Below, one piece after another: positions 11,156 through 23,100 of a DNA stretch of 64,000 nt. Both the position numbers and the translations under genes were made by a program. A model generated the notes under the pieces. That model saw only the letters and a list, made by a program, of their open reading frames with translations. It was not told the origin of the DNA and did not search any database. Source of the stretch: Eopsaltria australis (lineage: Eukaryota; Chordata; Aves; Passeriformes; Petroicidae). The stretch covers positions 124,001-188,000 of the forward strand of contig JAVTVJ010000787.1 in assembly GCA_034509425.1 (NCBI GenBank), read 5' to 3'. Position 1 is the stretch's first letter. Each line of letters starts with the position of its first letter.

Positions 11156-14100
11156 GTACGTGGCTCTGGGCAGCTGGGAGAGGACCCTTCCCTTCCCTTC
11201 CCTTCCCTTCCCTTCCCTTCCCTTCCCTTCCCTTCCCCAAACCTTCCCCAAACCTTCCCCAAACCTTCCCCAAACCTTCCTAAAACCTTCCCGAACCTTC
11301 CCAAGCATTTCCAAACCTTCCCTTCCTAAACCTTCCCTTCTCGAAACCTCCTCTCCTCTCCTCTCCTCTCCTCTCCTCTCCTCTCCTCTCCTCTCCTCTC
11401 CTCTCCTCTCCTCTCCTCTCCTCTCCCTCTCCCCTCTCCTCTCTCTCTCTCCTCTCCCTCTCATCTCCCTCTCCTCTCCTCTCCTCTCCTCTCCTCTCCT
11501 CTCCTCTCCTCTCCTCTCCTCTCCTCTCCTCTCCTCTCCTCTCCTCTCCTCTCCTCTCCTCTCCTCTCCTCTCCTCTCTTCATGGTGGGGAAAGGAGATG
11601 ATCCCCAATCAAAGCACCAAGGGGTGCTTGGCAAAGGTGTCTGTCCCAGTGGGGTTTTGGGGGACACTACACAAATTAACTGGTAAGCTTTGCCAGGGCT
11701 GTCACGCAATCAAATCAGCCTGGCATGAGAGGACTGGTTTTATTCCCACTCTTACCTTTGGATGTCCAGCTTGCTGCATCCATCCCTGACACCAAGAGAA
11801 GCATCCAGCCCAGCTGAGAGATGGAGAGGAGGAGGAGAAAGGGGCGCAGCCGTCTCACACCTCCCCCCTCTGCTCCCTTTTCCAGCCATCCCATCCGCCC
11901 CGCAGGCCGTGATCTCCAGCGTGAACGAGACGTCGCTGATGCTGGAGTGGAGCCCCCCGCGGGACTCGGGGGGCCGGGAGGACCTGGTGTACAACATCAT
12001 CTGCAAGAGCTGCGGGGCGGGCCGGGGCGCGTGCACGCGCTGCGGGGACAACGTGCAGTTCGCGCCGCGCCAGCTGGGGCTCACCGAGCCCCGCATCTAC
12101 ATCAGCGACCTGCTGGCTCACACCCAGTACACCTTCGAGATCCAGGCTGTCAACGGCGTCACCGACCAGAGCCCCTTCTCCCCGCAGTTCGCCTCGGTCA
12201 ACATCACCACCAACCAGGCTGGTGAGAGGCAGGCTCTGCTCCCCTGCAGAGCGCTCCGTGCTGGGGTGGCGTGGGGTGGGGTGGGGTGGGGTGGGATGGG
12301 ATCAATGGGATAGGATGGGATCAATGGGATGGGATGGGCAGCATGTCTGGGCACTGATGGCTAAGCCCCTGTGGGCTGGAAGGAGACAAGAGGTGGGCTC
12401 AGATGTTGCTTATTCTGTAATGTTGGTGGTGGTGGGATGGGATGGGATGGGATGGGATGGGATGGGATGGGATGGGATGGGATGGGCAGCATCTCTGGGC
12501 ACTGCTGGCTGAACCCCCTGTGGTCTGCAAGGGGACAAGAGGTGGGCTCAGGTGTTACTTATACTGTAATGTTGGTGGCATTGGGATGGGGTGGGATGGG
12601 ATGGGATGGGATCAATGGGATGGGATCAATGGGATGAGATGGGCAGCATCTCTGGGCACTGCTGGCTGAGCCCCCGTGGGCTGGAAGGGGACAAGAGTTG
12701 GGCTCAGATGTTGCTTATTCTGCAATTCTGGTGGTGACGAAAGTGCCTGGCGATTCCTGGGTGAATCCCAAGCCCTGGGTGTGAAAATATCCCTTATTTC
12801 ACTGAAACGCTGGAGTGTGCCCCAAGGCAGAGCTGGCTGCTCGTCACAGCAGCACAGCAGCTCGTGGCACTGTCCCCTGGTGTCACAGCATCACTCTCCA
12901 GCGCTGGGTGAGGCTGGGCCTGAGGCTGTTGCCTTGGGCCATCATTGCAGGCACTGGCAGAGTGCTGCAAACACACTCCTGGTTCCTGGGGAGGGAAGGT
13001 GAGGCTCCAGCATTTTGATAGGAGCTGCAATCCTTGCTTGGACTGTAGAGAGAGCCAGGACAGAGAAAGCAAAGGAGAGCTGCACAGAGGAGGGGTTGGC
13101 AGATGAGTACTTGGGATAAAGGTCTGGGAATCTGCTGCAGTTCCTGTGCCGCTGCAGAGTCACTTGGTGAAGCAGGCAAAACACAGAGTTGGGAGGGTTT
13201 TGTTTGGGTTCTGTGCAGGCTTTGCTGGGGGAAGGGATGGTCAGAGGGACTGCTAGGGAGGGTCCCCAGCAGCTCCCTGGCAGCTCTGCTGGTGGCAGGG
13301 AGCCCCACCGAGCTGCTGGCCAGGGGCTGCCTGCCCAGCCCACCTGGAAGCCATCTGGAGCTGGGCACGGGCTGGGGCTTGGGCTTGGCTTCATGGGATT
13401 GAGGTGGAAGGATGCCAGTGAGGCACAGCCCTGCTTGGCAGCAGGAGGGACTGGTCCCTCTGAAGCTGCCCTGGACACTCCCTGACCCCCGGGGCTGAAT
13501 TTGTGAGTGAATTGCCTTCAGGCCGTGGTGTGTTCTGGCTGCAGGGGATGGTAGGTGGGGTAAAACAGCACTGGGGCAGGTGGGCATCCCTTGGGCATCA
13601 CTTCCAGGGTGTGAGGACTCAGGGAACCTGCAAAAGTGTCTGGGTGAAATATTATGACGTGGAGTTAGCTCGGGAGCAGGGTCAGGGTGTTTTTGAAGCC
13701 CTGGGGGCAGGTCTGACTCAGGTTGAGCCTGGTTTGGCTCCAAGCAGGGCCAGGTCTGCCCCCCAGGGCAGTGGAGGGACAGGTCTGGATGCTCAGCTTC
13801 CTTTACCTGATGGAGGTGGGGTGGCTGTAATGCTGCCTGGAGCTGGGAAGGGGCTCTGCACCCTCCCACAGCCCTCCTGCACTACGGATTAATAATTAGA
13901 TGCTCACATTTCGTACTTGCAATTCTCTGCTGTGCTTGAACCTTCGTGTATCACCCGTGGCTGCTCCCACCTGAGCAAAACCAGCGAGCTGAGTCGCAGG
14001 CGAATCCTTTTCAGTCCCCTGGATCCTCCTCCTTGTGTTTTCCTGGTTTGACACTCCTTTATTATCAGGGCTCACACTTCTCAGCCTGTGCGATGCCTCT

Positions 14101-17100
14101 CTTAATGTATCTATTCATTAGCACTAAACACTAACTGTCTGCTCGCTAATTCCTCTGTAATTAGAGGCTCTGAATTCTTCTGCTTACACTCGGCACCGCC
14201 TGGCAGCCTTGATGTAGATCATTAGCAGTTGGTAACAGAAGCTGCAGACACAAAGGCAGAGCTGGGACAGGAGAACGGAGGGTGCTGGGGGAGAGGAGAG
14301 GGAGCAGAGGGAGGATGGGCTCTGGATGCTTTGGCTCTGGGTGGAGCAGCCAGCTGGGGCTCTGTCGTTGAATGTGTGATGGGGTTGTGCTCCTAGCACA
14401 GCTGGACAAAGCAAAGTGCCCAGCAGCCCTGCAGGAAGCAAGGAAAATCCCCCTGAGCTGCTGGGGACACGCTGTGCTGTGGGGCTGAGGAGAGATTCCC
14501 CATCACCAGCAGCATCCAAAACCATCAGGTGTCACCGGTTCTTCAGCACCCACATTTATAAGTGCCAGGACAAGGGGGAATGGCTTCCCTCTGCCAGAGG
14601 GCAGGGTTGGATGGGATATTGGGAAGGAATTCTTCCCTGTGAGGGTGGGGAGGCCCTGGCACAGAGAAGCTGTGGCTGCCCCTGGATCCCTGGAATTGCC
14701 CTAAACCAGGTTGGACAGGGTTTGGAGGAACCTGGGTCAGTGGAAGGTGTCCCTGCCAGTGTCAAGGGGTGATGAGCTTTAATGTCCCTTCCAATCCAGA
14801 CCATTCTATGATCCGAGGAAAAATTTCCTGTGAGAGTAAAAAAACAACCCCTCCTGAGCAGCCAGAGGGAAGGGAGGTCCTGGGTGTGGCCAGGTGGGTG
14901 GCACAGGGTGGGTGATGGTTTAGAGACCATCATCCCGTGCCTGTGACCCCTTCCAGCAAACTGGATCCCCATAAACACGATCCAGCTGCTTTCCTGGGCA
15001 GTTCCTTCTGTCACTTCTGAGCCCAGGCTGTGTTTTCTCTCTGCTCTTCTCAGCAGACTTTCCTTGACCTCCAGCTCCACATCTGTCCCGACCGTCCCAA
15101 ACCCACCCCCAAATCCCACAATCCATGAGCGATGGAGCACAGAGCAGACAGATCCCAGGACGTGCAGAGCACCAGAGGAGGATTTTTTCCCCCCTCACCT
15201 TCAATCAGAACAATTCCCTTGGAGCCATGGCAAAGGCAGCAGGGGGCAGGGAGAGGTCAGGGAGCAGGGGAGGGGAAGGGATGGGGTGGGTAGCACCAGA
15301 CCTTCTCACCAGCCATGCCAGCCTTGTGCTGTTTGCTTGTCACATCAGTGATGCTGCTGGCTAGACAGGGACAGGAGAGTTGTACTGCCTGGGGGCACTG
15401 GGAGCCTTGCTTTTATCTTCTCACTTTCACTGTGCATCAGAGGATGTGTCTGGCTCCCTTCTTGTGAGGGAGGCACGGCTTTGGACACGAGCAGGAGTTG
15501 TGGCTCCTCCTGTTCTCTCTTGTGCTGCTCAGCTGGGCCCTGCTGCAGCCAAGAGTTATTGTCTGCGAAAGCAGAACCTGGGAAAAGTGCAGAAATTACC
15601 TCAAAGGGTTGGAATGAGCTTGCCAGAGCTTCAAAGCTCTGAGGATTTGTTTATAATAGAATGCCAGAATGGTTTGGGTTGGAAGGGACTTTAAAGATTA
15701 TCCAGTCCCACCCCCTGCCATGGGCAGGGACACCTTCCACTAGCACAGGTTGCTCCAAACCCTGTCCAGCCTGGCCTGGGACACTTCTAGGGATGGGAAT
15801 TTTCCTCCAATTCAATCCTGACTGTAGCTGAAAGACCTTTCAGGAGGAGGACTGGTCTTGAGCCATCAGGAGACAGGCAGCCCATCAGGTCCTTCTTCAT
15901 GAGCCTGTGTAGCTCACTGCTTTTATTCCCAATGAAATCACTGATTTTCCAAGGAAATACAGGAGACTCTGTCTGTCAGGACACCAGTAAAACATTGGAT
16001 TTGGAAAACTGCAAGCTCAAAGTGGTTCTGTGAAGTCTGTCCAGGAGCTGCATAAATGGGAGACCACAAGGGTCTGAGTGGGGAAGCCTCAGCTGAGCTG
16101 AGGTGACTGAGGTCCATGAGAAGTAATCTTGTACTACTTGATGTTCCAAGACCTGGTAGGGTACTTCTTGTGCAGAAAACTGACACAAGAGGGGGAAAAG
16201 CAGAAATGTCCTGCATTTTGCAGCCATCTCACACATGGAGGAGCCAGGGCAAAGCCTGTTTGACAGAGCAAGCTGGGGAGAGTCTGCTGGGCTGCTGTCC
16301 TGAGGTCACTTAAGTCCCAGGTTTCATCTCTTGGGGACGTCACTGGATGTGTTTCTGTGACAATTCAGCCTGGTCCCAGGCTCCAAACCCCCTGAAACCT
16401 TGACATCCCCATGGCTGCTTCTCTTACCCCAGTTAACATCCAGACCTTGCCTTCCTTGGGCCCATGTCACCGTCCTGGTTCCATCATCTGTCTTCTCTCC
16501 CTTTTCCTTTTCCTTTTCCTTTTCCTTTTCCTTTTCCTTTTCCTTTTCCTTTTCCTTTTCCTTTTCCTTTTCCTTTTCCTTTTCCTTTTCCTTTTCCTTT
16601 TCCTTTTCTCCTCTCTTTTCCTTCCCTTCCTTTCCTCCTCTCCTCTCTTTTCCTTCTCTTCTCTTCTCTTCTCTTCTCTTCTCTTCTCTTCTCTTCTCTT
16701 CTCTTCTCTTCTCTTCTCTTCTCTTCTCTTCTCTTCTCTTCTCTTCTCTCCTCTCCTCTCCTCTCCTCTCCTCTCCTCTCCTCTCCTCTCCTCTCCTCTC
16801 TTCCATTCTCTCACAGCTCCCATCTCCACCCTGGCTGCCACCAGACCATGACATGGCTTTGGCATTTCCTGCCCTCCTCCCCTCTCTTGTCCCAACCTGT
16901 TGCCTTCCCTGCATCCCCCCAGCCTGCAGCAGCTCGTGCCCAGGAAGGGACCCTGCCCTGCCCAAATCCCCTCTCCTCTGCCACTGGAGACCATCTGCAG
17001 CAGATGGAAGGAGCTTTGCCAGCTGCTGGCTCTTCAGGAGCCTCTTCCCTCTGCTGTGGGGGGAATTTGGCAGAGCAGGGGCTGGGCTGCACTGCTGGAG

Positions 17101-20100
17101 CTTCCTGAGCAGATGCCCTTCCCTGCACCATCTCTTTGGGCTCCCCCTCCTGCTGGCTCCCAGGCTTCCCTGCTGCATAAATTACACCATGAGCCTGAGG
17201 ATCACTTTTCCCACTTTCACTGGGGCTTCAGAAACCTCTTCCAGCGCATCTGGAGCTGACTTTGGTCAGAAAACAACAGTCAGTCCGTGATGGATGGGGT
17301 GGAAAGTCCCTTCTGCTGAACCAGGGGCTCCCCCAGCGTGCCACCATCCCTGCTCTGTGCAGTGCTGGGAGCTGATGGGGAGGCTCCAGGGCTCACCTTT
17401 TCCTCCTCCTGTGTTCCAGATGGCTGATTGATCTCTCCTGCTGCCCTTGGCAAGCACAGGCAGTGCCCTGGGGCAGGTGGGGAGGCCGGCAGTTGCAGCA
17501 GAGGGGTTACTGCAGCCTCCTGGTCCTTCAGTCCTTCTTGGGGTCCCTGGGGGTTGGTGGGGTCCCTGTGGGAAGGGAAGAGTCTCTGAGTGGCCCTGTG
17601 CAAGCAGGAAGGTGCTCACTGTGCCTGGCCCTCCCCTGGCTGCTCTGTGGCCATCCCTGCCCTGGCAGGGGTGCAGGAGGCAGCTGCATCCCTGGGGCTG
17701 GGCAGGGAATGCTCTTCCCAAGAGAAAAAAACCCGGTATTTCCAAATTTTTTCCCCCTGCACACAGGGAACCTGGTGGAGTTTGCCGTGAAAGAGAGCAA
17801 GGGGAAAAGTTCAGTCACAAATTAGCAAGACTTACTGATGCTCAGAGGGCTGGAGTCCCTCCAGAGCCAGGCTGGGAGAAGAGAAGGCTCCAGGGAGAGC
17901 TCAGAGCCTCTTCCAGAGCCTAAAGGGGCTCCAGGAGAGCTGGAGAGGGACTGGGGACAAGGGATGGAGGGACAGGACACAGGGAATGGCGTCTCAATGC
18001 CAGAGGGCAGGGTTAGGTGGGATATTGGGAAGGAATTCTCCCCTGTGAGGATGGGGAGGCCCTGGCCCAGGGTGCCCAGAGAAGTTGTGGCTGCCCCTGG
18101 ATCCCTGGAAGTGTCCAAGGCCAGGTTGGATGGGGCTTGGGGCTATGGAATGAGTCTCTGCCCGTGGCAGGGGTGGAAAGGTCCCTTCCAACCTGAACCA
18201 TCCCGTGATTCCATGGATGCTCTGCAGCAGACATCACTCTTTTCAAGGACTGTATCCCTAAGCTTTCTGTGTTTGAAATTTCAAAGTCAGGCTGTTCCTA
18301 AGGACAATTATCATTGCAATTAATTGGCACCTTTTAGGGAAAGTATCATTTTATGGAAAATCTGCAGGGCAGCCTGGGGCTGCGGCTCCCACCGTGCTCC
18401 TGCTTCCCACCATCCTTCTGCTGGGCATTTGCCACCATCTGCAGCAGATGAGTTTTCCACGTGGAGGTGGGGACACCCTTGGCACCGTGTGACCCCAAAG
18501 CAGCGGCCTGAGGGGTGCCAGGATCCTCTGGAGCAGCTCCTCCGGGTGGGAACAAAGCCCTGCAGGCCGGGTGGCACATGCAAATGGGGACTGTGCAAAC
18601 AAAGAGCTCAAACACAGCCAAACCCTCGGCTGCCCGGGCCAAGTCGCTGGGCTTGTGGCATTAGCAACTGCTTTAAAGGCTGAAATCTACACCAAAGCCT
18701 GCCTTGATTCGAGTGGGGCCACAGCCAGGATCAGCTTTGGGCTGCTTTGCCGTGTTTTTAAGATTTTCCAGCGTTTGTAGTTTACAGACTCAAGGAGCTG
18801 CAGGCTGGGCTCACTGGGAAGTTTTCCAGACACTTGACACGGCGTGGGTACCAGGCTGGTGGGGCCACCTTGCCAAGAGCCTCGGCAGCAAAAACCTCAC
18901 ACGCTGTGCAGCACCAATTTTTCCAGAGCTCCAGCAAGTCCAGGAATATCCCAGACCTGAGAATTTTTACTCCTTGAAGGGGAAATGTTGGTTACTAAAG
19001 AGCCCCAGTGCTGCCATCCCTTGCTCTGCTCAGCTCCTGCTGGAGAGAATTGGTTCCGAAAGTGTGGGGCTCCTGAACACAGCATCACAGGGGCAGAGCT
19101 GGGAAAGGAACTTGGGGGACAAATGTAATAATCCAAGGAATTGTGAACCCTTGTAGCAGGAGAGGCACACACGCACACAGAGGTGCTGGTGGAGGAGTTT
19201 CTGGAGGTCTCCAGCCTAACCTCCAGCCTAACTTCCCATGCAAAGCATTCTCCCAGGTCAGGAGAATCCTCCTTTCTCCCCTTCCTCATCCTCACTGTGG
19301 ATTCAGTGCTCGTGTTGGAGGAAGGCATCTGAATTCAAATGCATCCCCCAGGAGGGCCCAGAGGGTGAAAGCCTGTGATGCTTAAATGGCAGGAGAGAGT
19401 TTTACCCAGAAAAGCAAAAAATGAGGGAGGTTTTAACCAGAGAAACTGATTTTCAGTTTGATACCTGGAGGTGTTTGGACTCTGAGCTGAACAGGAGCAC
19501 AAAAAACTGGGGCCTTGGAGTGGGGACCTGGAGTGGGGACAGCTGGAGCATTGTGCAGTGACAGTCACCTGCTGGGGACTCTGTGGGGCTGGGGTGCCCT
19601 GGGGCAAGGCTGGTTTGGGTTGGGTGTCCTGTGGGGCATCCAGGTCTCTGGGAATGCGGAGATCAGTTGTCCTGGCTGTCCCCTCTGCCCACGCTGCAGA
19701 AACAGAGGTCACCCCCACCCCTGTGCCTGTTCCACCTGCCTGAAGCCTTGCCCAGAGGCCCTGTGTGCTCCTGCCACTTCAAACACAGCTTCCCAGCCTG
19801 CTGGAGCCTGGATCCCAGCCGAGAGGTCTCCAAGCCCTGTGGATTGAAGGTCAGGGCAGCCTTTGCTCCGTCCTGGCTGCTGCACAGCCTCACCTCCAGC
19901 CTCCCTGCACGGGGTGTAGGAACACAGCCCTGGGGAATGCCCTGCTCTGGACACACAGGGAATGCTGTTCCCCACGTGTTGGAGCTGCCTGGGTCACCCA
20001 GAGGGACTGAGTGAAAGCAGTGAGAGGGGAGCTTTCCCCCTTCCCCCCAAGGTTTTCCCCCTTGGCCACAGTGGCACGACAGTCACAGGCATCCCCTTCC

Positions 20101-23100
20101 AGATGCTCTGAAAGAACTCACTGCTGTGACAGAGCCTTCTCCCCCACGTGTCCCCATCCCCTGCCCTGTCCTGGCCTCTGGACTGGCTGGTGCCTTGCAG
20201 CATCACGGTGCATTTCCCTGCCACTCTGCCTTGAGCCACGGGTCAGGCACTTAATCCTGACCCCACCAGAGCCGCTGCCGCACGGGGTAATTGAAAATGC
20301 CACAATTCCCTGCTGACCCTCCTAGAATAAAAGCAGTTCCCCCCCTCTCTGTCCGGTAACCTGACACTCCAGGGAGCCAGATCTGTCAGGAGATGCTGGA
20401 AAGCTCCCAGCTGTTCACCTCGCTTTTTCCCCTGGGTGATTTCAAAGCGGTGCCGGGGAGAGGCCAGGGCCGGGCTGCCTTTGCTCTCTCAGCGTCCTGA
20501 GTGTTTTCCAGAGCAAATGTTGACTCTGTCTGACATGACACGGGTTAGTGGTATTAAAGTGATCAGAGATAGGGGGTTTGCTGCCTGTAACCTGACTCTC
20601 CCAGCTAAGCCAGAGGAGGAAGGGGATGCTTTGATTTTCCCGGGATCTCGACAGCGCTGCCCCGCTAGCAAAGAGTGGGGCTGAGCCTTGGCACTGGCAG
20701 GTGAGGGGGGCCTGGCTGCAGAGTGGGGCATGGCAGCCTTTCAAATGGGTCTAAAGACGACGAAAGAGAAGCTGTGGAAAGATCCTGGTGTCCCCCCAGC
20801 AGGCTGAAGCCACAGAGGCCCCCCAGCCACTCCCAGAAGATGCTGAAGCCACAGAGGGGGCTCCAGCCCTTGGAGCATTTCCGTGGCCTCCTCTGGGCTT
20901 GCTCCAACACCTCCCCGTCCTCTCTGTGCTGGGAACCCTAACCCTACCCCTAACCCTACCCCTGACCCTACCCCTAACCCTAACCCTGACCCTAACCCTG
21001 ACCCCAGGGCTGGGGCAGCTCTGCAGGGGGATCTCTCTGAGCTGAGCAGAGGAGCAGAATCCCCTCCCTGGCCCTGCTGCCCACGCTGGGGGATCAGCCC
21101 AGGACACAGATGCTTTTATGCCATTGCAGCCCTGGCAAAGCTCAGTGGTGATGCCTTCAGGGAGGTGATGGCCATGCAGCTCTGCTGGCAAGACCTGAGG
21201 AGGAGGGGACCTCCTGAACCCCATCCTTCCGAAGTGTTTGCAGCTCCTGAGCTCAGGCAGTGCCCTGTGTGTGCTGCAGAGCTGTCAGCACCCCCACTCT
21301 GATCCTGCAGAGCCACACAAGCTCCCTGGATTAAGATAAAGTGCCAAAAGCCCAAGCCCAGCCTCTGATCTGGCTGTGATCAGAGCTCTGTGGCCGTGCA
21401 GGGGCTGAGGGTGGTGACCATGAAGTGTCACTCGTGTCCCTCCCGTGCCTCTGCCCCACAGGGGTCACCGTGTGGGACATGTTGGCTTTGTGCATTAGTG
21501 GATTTTCATTAAGCTTGTTTTACACTCCACTTGTGGTGGTTTTGGCGTGGTTTATTTCTCCAGCAATCCGGAGAAGCCACAGGGCTCCACTGTGAGGAAT
21601 CTGAGGAATCTGAGGATTCCCTGATGAGGAGGATGCAGAAAGTGCCTTTGAGGGACTGAAATGGTTGGGTTTGCCTCAGTGCCCAGTGCTGAGAACGCCG
21701 AGGGTGTGGGTTTGATCCCCATGTGGACCATTCACTCCAGAGATGGGCTCAATGATCTTTATGGATCTTTCCCAACTCAGAATATTCTGTGAAATCTGTG
21801 AAATCAGATGACAGGGGATTCAGTCAGGAGCAGTGTTTCCATCAGCTGTGGAATGAAGGAAGGACTGTTTGTTTTTTGCACTGTTGGGACACACCTACCC
21901 CTGGAGACCCCATCGGGAAGAATCCACCTCTGTTCACACTCTCACGGTGACATCCCAGGGTGACCAAAGCCCTGAGAGTGAGGACTCTCCATATCTGATC
22001 TCCTCTGTGTGTCACAGGGCACAGTCAGCTGCCTGGTCACCGTGTCATGATCCAGCTGAAGCTGTTCCTGCTGACTGGACCTGGGAAAGTCACTCTGAGA
22101 TCTGGCTGGCTGCTCCAAACTGATTCCAAACTCAGACACCCAGTGCCAGCCCATCCCTGATTCACAGCTCTGGGAGCCTCTCTGTGCACCCCAGGGTGTG
22201 ACAAGGACCATGGTTTGTGGCGTTGCAGAGCGCTGTGCTCTGTTAGCAGAAAATCCAGGAGAGGGATTGTTTCACCTTGCTCAGCACCCTTGGGGCCACA
22301 CCTGAGGTCCTGAGTCCTCTCTGGGGCTCCCAGTATCACAGTCATGGACAAACTGGAGCAGTGAGGGGATGGGGATGGAGCAGGAGGGGTGAGGGCAGCT
22401 GAGAGCTGGAGAGGAGGGGGCTGAGGGGCATCAAGGGAGAGAACAGTGGAAACATCCGTAAGACACAACCTGCAAAATTCCAGAGGAATGTGAGGGAAGG
22501 TTTCTCCCCCACAAGAGCCAGGCAGCTGGGGGGCTGCTGCTCAGGTATCCCCATCCGTGGGGATCAGATTCACCAGGTCTCACCTCTTCCTGAGCAGAAC
22601 GATCTGATGTTGAAATCACTCTGCCAGACACATCCAGAGGTCGCTTCTGACTTAGGCCTTCCTGTGATTTGTGTTTCTGTGCACTCCCTCCCCTGGTGTC
22701 TGTGATAAGAGGACATGCAGTGGGGAGGCTCCTGCCCTTCCAGAGCCACTCCCTTGCCCCAGGTGTAGGAAAGGCGCTGAGGTTGCTGGAGTCACTCATC
22801 TCCTCCCACCACGCAGCACATTTGCCTCATTCAGCTTGTTAGATGAGCCCCACCTCGTCCATTTGGGTCTTTTGCTGCGCCAGACAAGAGCAGGTTCACC
22901 AGGTAGCAGCAGCACATGAGTCACACACGCCTTGCTGTGGCTGGTGTCTTGTGCAGCTCCCTCAGGAGAGGCAGGAGATCAGCTCCTGTGCTCCCAGGCT
23001 GTGGTGCAGAAGAAGAACATCCCTGAAAACCCTTTTAATGATGAAATTTTCCCTTATGTCCAACTTCCCTTGGCACAACTTGAGACCTTGTCCTACTTGA

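Noticed and set aside
11060..11789. Long open frames on both strands over the pyrimidine tract (repeating LLSSP or GEERR)
   Set aside because: Pentanucleotide arrays keep frames open by chance; the peptide is pure repeat and lies between two confirmed EPHB2 exons.
16324..17290. 284-296-codon frames rich in EKEKEK or FSFSF
   Set aside because: Same artefact from hexamer and pentamer arrays; no start context or splice support.
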